In this document: positions 59,739-64,000 of the stretch, piece after piece
How positions within the stretch are numbered: the first letter of the stretch is position 1
Layout: every line of letters starts with the position of its first letter
NCBI GenBank assembly: GCA_017163975.1
Contig: JAFFSR010000221.1
Span: 8,556,001-8,620,000, forward strand
DNA: 64,000 nt
Direction of reading: 5' to 3'
Source: Anastatus disparis
Lineage: Eukaryota > Arthropoda > Insecta > Hymenoptera > Eupelmidae
The notes under the pieces: generated by a model
What the model was told of the DNA's origin: nothing
What the model saw: the letters and a program-made list of their open reading frames with translations, nothing else
Database searches by the model: none
Program-made: the position numbers and the translations under genes

Positions 59739-60354
59739 TGTAAAATACTTAAAGATCTTTTTTTTTAATAATTATAATATTTTTTATCTTACATTTACTT
59801 ATTCTTGTCTAATTTTATTTTTAAATACACGCAATTGTACTTTAAAAATTAATTTTCTTATTAATGAAGCTATTTATCTTATTCAACAAGTATACATAAC
59901 TGAGGTTATGTTACCCAAAACAAACGAGTAACAACAATACCGAAGCAGAAACTATATAGAATTCCGTTTTCGAAGAATATTCATATATTTTCTGCTTTGA
60001 ATGGAAAACCATTCTTAATTTTTCCTCATGTAAGTAAATTAATATATTTATTTAAAAAAATTTAAATAATTAAAATTTTAAGTTACCTTAATTTTTTTAT
60101 CAATTTAATTCACAAAAAATAAATAATAACCTCAAAATAAAATTTTTTATTTAACGTTGTAATGATAATAAATTAAACTGTTATTTCTTGCTTAGTAAAA
60201 TAAAAATTTTTGACCGCGTAACCTTTATAAATAATATTTTATCATTAAATTTTTAAATTTAGAACAATATAATAATTAAAACATAAACCCTAGCCATAGC
60301 CATAATTTAAGTTAAAAAAAACTTTTTGTAGATTCAAGATAATCTTAATAAAAA
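59739..60354. promoter_or_regulatory. Candidate bidirectional promoter between EndoU and the DGCR6-like gene
   Basis: These 616 bp separate two divergent start codons, so both promoters and 5' UTRs must fit here unless an upstream non-coding exon lies elsewhere. The stretch is very AT-rich. I see no convincing TATA box or CpG cluster and no transposon signature. The call rests on gene orientation only. Confidence 0.5.
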
Positions 60355-60879
60355 ATGGATATAGATAACCCTACTCCAGAAGATTTACAACGTAAACTGT
60401 ATTTCCTTATGGAGCAGCTTCAACATATGGCTGGTGAACTTCCTCCAAAATATCAGATGCGTCTTCCATATGAACTTCTCTCTGGCCTTGCTAATTGTTT
60501 ATTAAATGATACTATTTTTGAGATAGTTAAAGGTTTGATGGAAATTCAACATGTTACAGAAAAACATTTGTTTCAACAGCGATTACAGTTAATTAATCAA
60601 CAACATATTGAAAATCAACAAGTGCTATCAACTTTCAGAACAGAAGAAGAAAAAGAAAGAGTAAAGCAATCATTATTTAAAAGACACAAAGAAGAATTAA
60701 AACAACAAGATATAAAGTTAGTTATGCAACTGGACCAAAAAGTATCTGATCAGCAAAGTATATTAGAAAAAGCTGGTGTACCTGGTTTTTATGTAACAAA
60801 TAATCCTATGGATATTCAAGTTCAAATGAGATTATGTGATTTTATAATAAGGCTCAGTAAAATGGAAGTTCCTAGATAA
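60355..60879 (+). CDS. gdl: DGCR6 / gonadal (gdl) family protein
   Basis: A single-exon gene of 174 residues, complete from ATG to TAG. It matches the DGCR6 family (human DGCR6/DGCR6L, Drosophila gonadal), whose molecular role is poorly defined. Visible features are the N-terminal segment QRKLYFLMEQLQHMAGELPP followed by RLPYELLSGLANCLLNDTIF, both typical of the family. A long Gln/Glu/Lys-rich helix follows, roughly residues 60-145, likely coiled coil (HVTEKHLFQQRLQLINQQH, EEEKERVKQSLFKRHKEEL). The conserved C-terminus has a GVPGFYVTNNP turn. The ATG context is AAAAATGG. A poly(A) signal AATAAA lies about 130 bp after the stop. The gene is divergent from EndoU and convergent with Lon. The symbol follows the fly orthologue. 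Confidence 0.93.
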   Translation: MDIDNPTPEDLQRKLYFLMEQLQHMAGELPPKYQMRLPYELLSGLANCLLNDTIFEIVKGLMEIQHVTEKHLFQQRLQLINQQHIENQQVLSTFRTEEEKERVKQSLFKRHKEELKQQDIKLVMQLDQKVSDQQSILEKAGVPGFYVTNNPMDIQVQMRLCDFIIRLSKMEVPR

Positions 60880-61006
60880 TTTAATCTTTCAAGTTTACAT
60901 CAATATTAATACTTGCACTTTTAGTAATCTAATAATCAATGTTTTAATTTCAATTATATTTTCTTAATTATTTTAAAATAATTCACTGAAAACATTTATT
61001 TTATTT

Positions 61007-61012
61007 AATAAA
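61007..61012 (+). terminator. Poly(A) signal of the DGCR6-like gene
   Basis: The hexamer AATAAA lies 128 bp after the stop codon and about 30 bp before a TIR element, consistent with 3' end formation just before that insertion. The hexamer also occurs by chance often in DNA this AT-rich. Confidence 0.5.
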
Positions 61013-61044
61013 CAATTTTCGGAAAACAAATTTCTAGTTACTAA

Positions 61045-61371
61045 GGTAGTTGTTCACCAGTTACATCATAAAAAATTCATTATCTTAGAATGCTTTCAAA
61101 TTTTTATCCCAATTTAAAAACATCATAAATAAGTAGTGAAAATTTCAAAACGATTCACCGTTTCTAAATTGAGATATACAACTTCAAAATTGCAACTATG
61201 ATGTGAATTTCTTCAAAATTGTAATTTTATAGTTCTGTAACTCAACTTAGAATCGGTAAATCATTTTAAAATTTATACCACTTATTGATATTTTTTTAAA
61301 AATTGTGATAAAAATTTGAAAGCATTCTTAAGACAATGAATTTTTTATGATGTAACTGGTGAACAACTACC
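61045..61371. mobile_element. TIR element between DGCR6-like gene and Lon
   Basis: GGTAGTTGTTCACCAGTTAC is mirrored by GTAACTGGTGAACAACTACC. The arms extend about 75 bp (AAAAAATTCATT..TCTTA..GAATGCTTTCAAATTTTTATC). The right flank is TTAA and the left flank CTAA, so a TTAA target with one change is likely. It occupies the convergent 3' intergenic space. Confidence 0.75.
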
Positions 61372-61618
61372 TTAAACCAAATAAGCCCTTTCAGATACAC
61401 TGAATCTTGATCCTCGAGAAAGGTATTAATAGTATGCAAATAAGCATTTTTAGAGAAAAAAGATAAAGAATTACTTAAGTTCTTAATTTAAAAATTAATT
61501 ATTTGTACATGCCTTGCTTTTCAATAAACAATTACACTTTTATAGGAGGCGAAAATTCTGATGTACAGATTTCTTTTAACAATAAAACATTGAATATATT
61601 GAACTTTGCAATAACAAC

Positions 61619-61624
61619 TTTATT
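61619..61624 (-). terminator. Candidate poly(A) signal of Lon
   Basis: AATAAA on the minus strand lies about 600 bp after the Lon stop, in a moderately GC-richer stretch that looks like the end of a 3' UTR. The gene and this site are convergent with the DGCR6-like gene. Other AT-rich hexamers nearby make the choice uncertain. Confidence 0.35.
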
Positions 61625-62227
61625 TGTACAAAGCTTACAGTCTAATTTTTATTATAATTATATATTTAGTAAAATTCATTAGATTAAGCTAACTTAAAAT
61701 CAAATAAAACACAGTGATACATTCACGCTGTAACAAAATGCATTATCAAGAACAATGACAACCACTGTACATATTTACAGAATTAAATGTTTATTTTATG
61801 TAAATACGCTCTCTATTTATATAGAATTTTGAAAAATAAATTTTTTGATATATAATTTACGTGTTTTGTGTACAATATAATTTTATAATTTCATATGTAT
61901 ACCTACATATATACGATATATCACCACATAAAGGTGATTCATCATACATTTTTCTCTCAATCCACATTAAAGTTCATGCATTTTCAAAAAATATATTAAT
62001 AAAATATTAATATTTAAATTGGTAAGTAATTTTCAACGCATTTCATTTGAACAAAAATTACATTGATTATTTTGATGATATGAAATATAAGCCAGGAATG
62101 TGGCAACTTATTCATAAATTATACAATCTTTGAGTTTATACAATAGAAAAAAGTAATCATTACAAAACGCAAATAGAAAATATAAAAACTATTTATAAAA
62201 ATGAATGAAAACATAAATATATGCGAA

Positions 62228-64000
<1,773 letters not shown>

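Overview
The window is AT-rich nuclear DNA (low-GC background) of an insect. Spliceosomal introns with GT/AG borders, an insect-type trehalose-6-phosphate synthase, a mitochondrial Lon and a DGCR6/gonadal homologue show this. The trehalose synthase exons read most like hymenopteran ones, so a wasp (possibly a parasitoid) is my best guess, but that is inference.

Layout: (1) Positions 1-41641 are the 5' part of a trehalose-6-phosphate synthase gene (Tps) on the minus strand. Its four visible coding exons total 670 bp, scattered over about 39 kb; the rest of the gene runs off the left edge. The introns (about 1.1, 12 and 25 kb) are packed with mobile-element debris. (2) Positions 41642-58441 are intergenic, with more transposon derivatives and two weak open reading frames, but no gene I can name. 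(3) From 58442 to the right edge is a compact cluster: a complete 4-exon secreted EndoU-type endoribonuclease (minus), a single-exon DGCR6/gonadal-family gene (plus), and the 3' half of mitochondrial Lon protease (minus, running off the right edge). EndoU and DGCR6 are head-to-head over 616 bp; DGCR6 and Lon are tail-to-tail. The three genes have no obvious shared pathway; they look like ordinary housekeeping or secretory neighbours.

Repeats are the main content. I recognise a family of about 10 palindromic elements (about 105-140 bp). They share termini (AATAGTATAYNRCG) and usually an apical motif (CTCGCTNCGCTCG or CCTTCGGCTCGG), but the stems between differ from copy to copy while staying self-complementary. 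This is the strongest candidate here for something undescribed. Others are a composite element with stacked GC hairpins (2 copies), a TIR element always abutting a palindrome (2 copies), a 5S-rRNA-derived SINE with a perfect 10-bp target duplication, a TIR element carrying a tRNA-like Pol III promoter plus terminator, several TTAA-flanked TIR families, a Harbinger-like MITE, a hAT-like MITE, a 20-bp tandem array whose variation is confined to 4 bases, and two deeply nested insertion stacks. None of these elements shows an intact transposase, so all appear non-autonomous.
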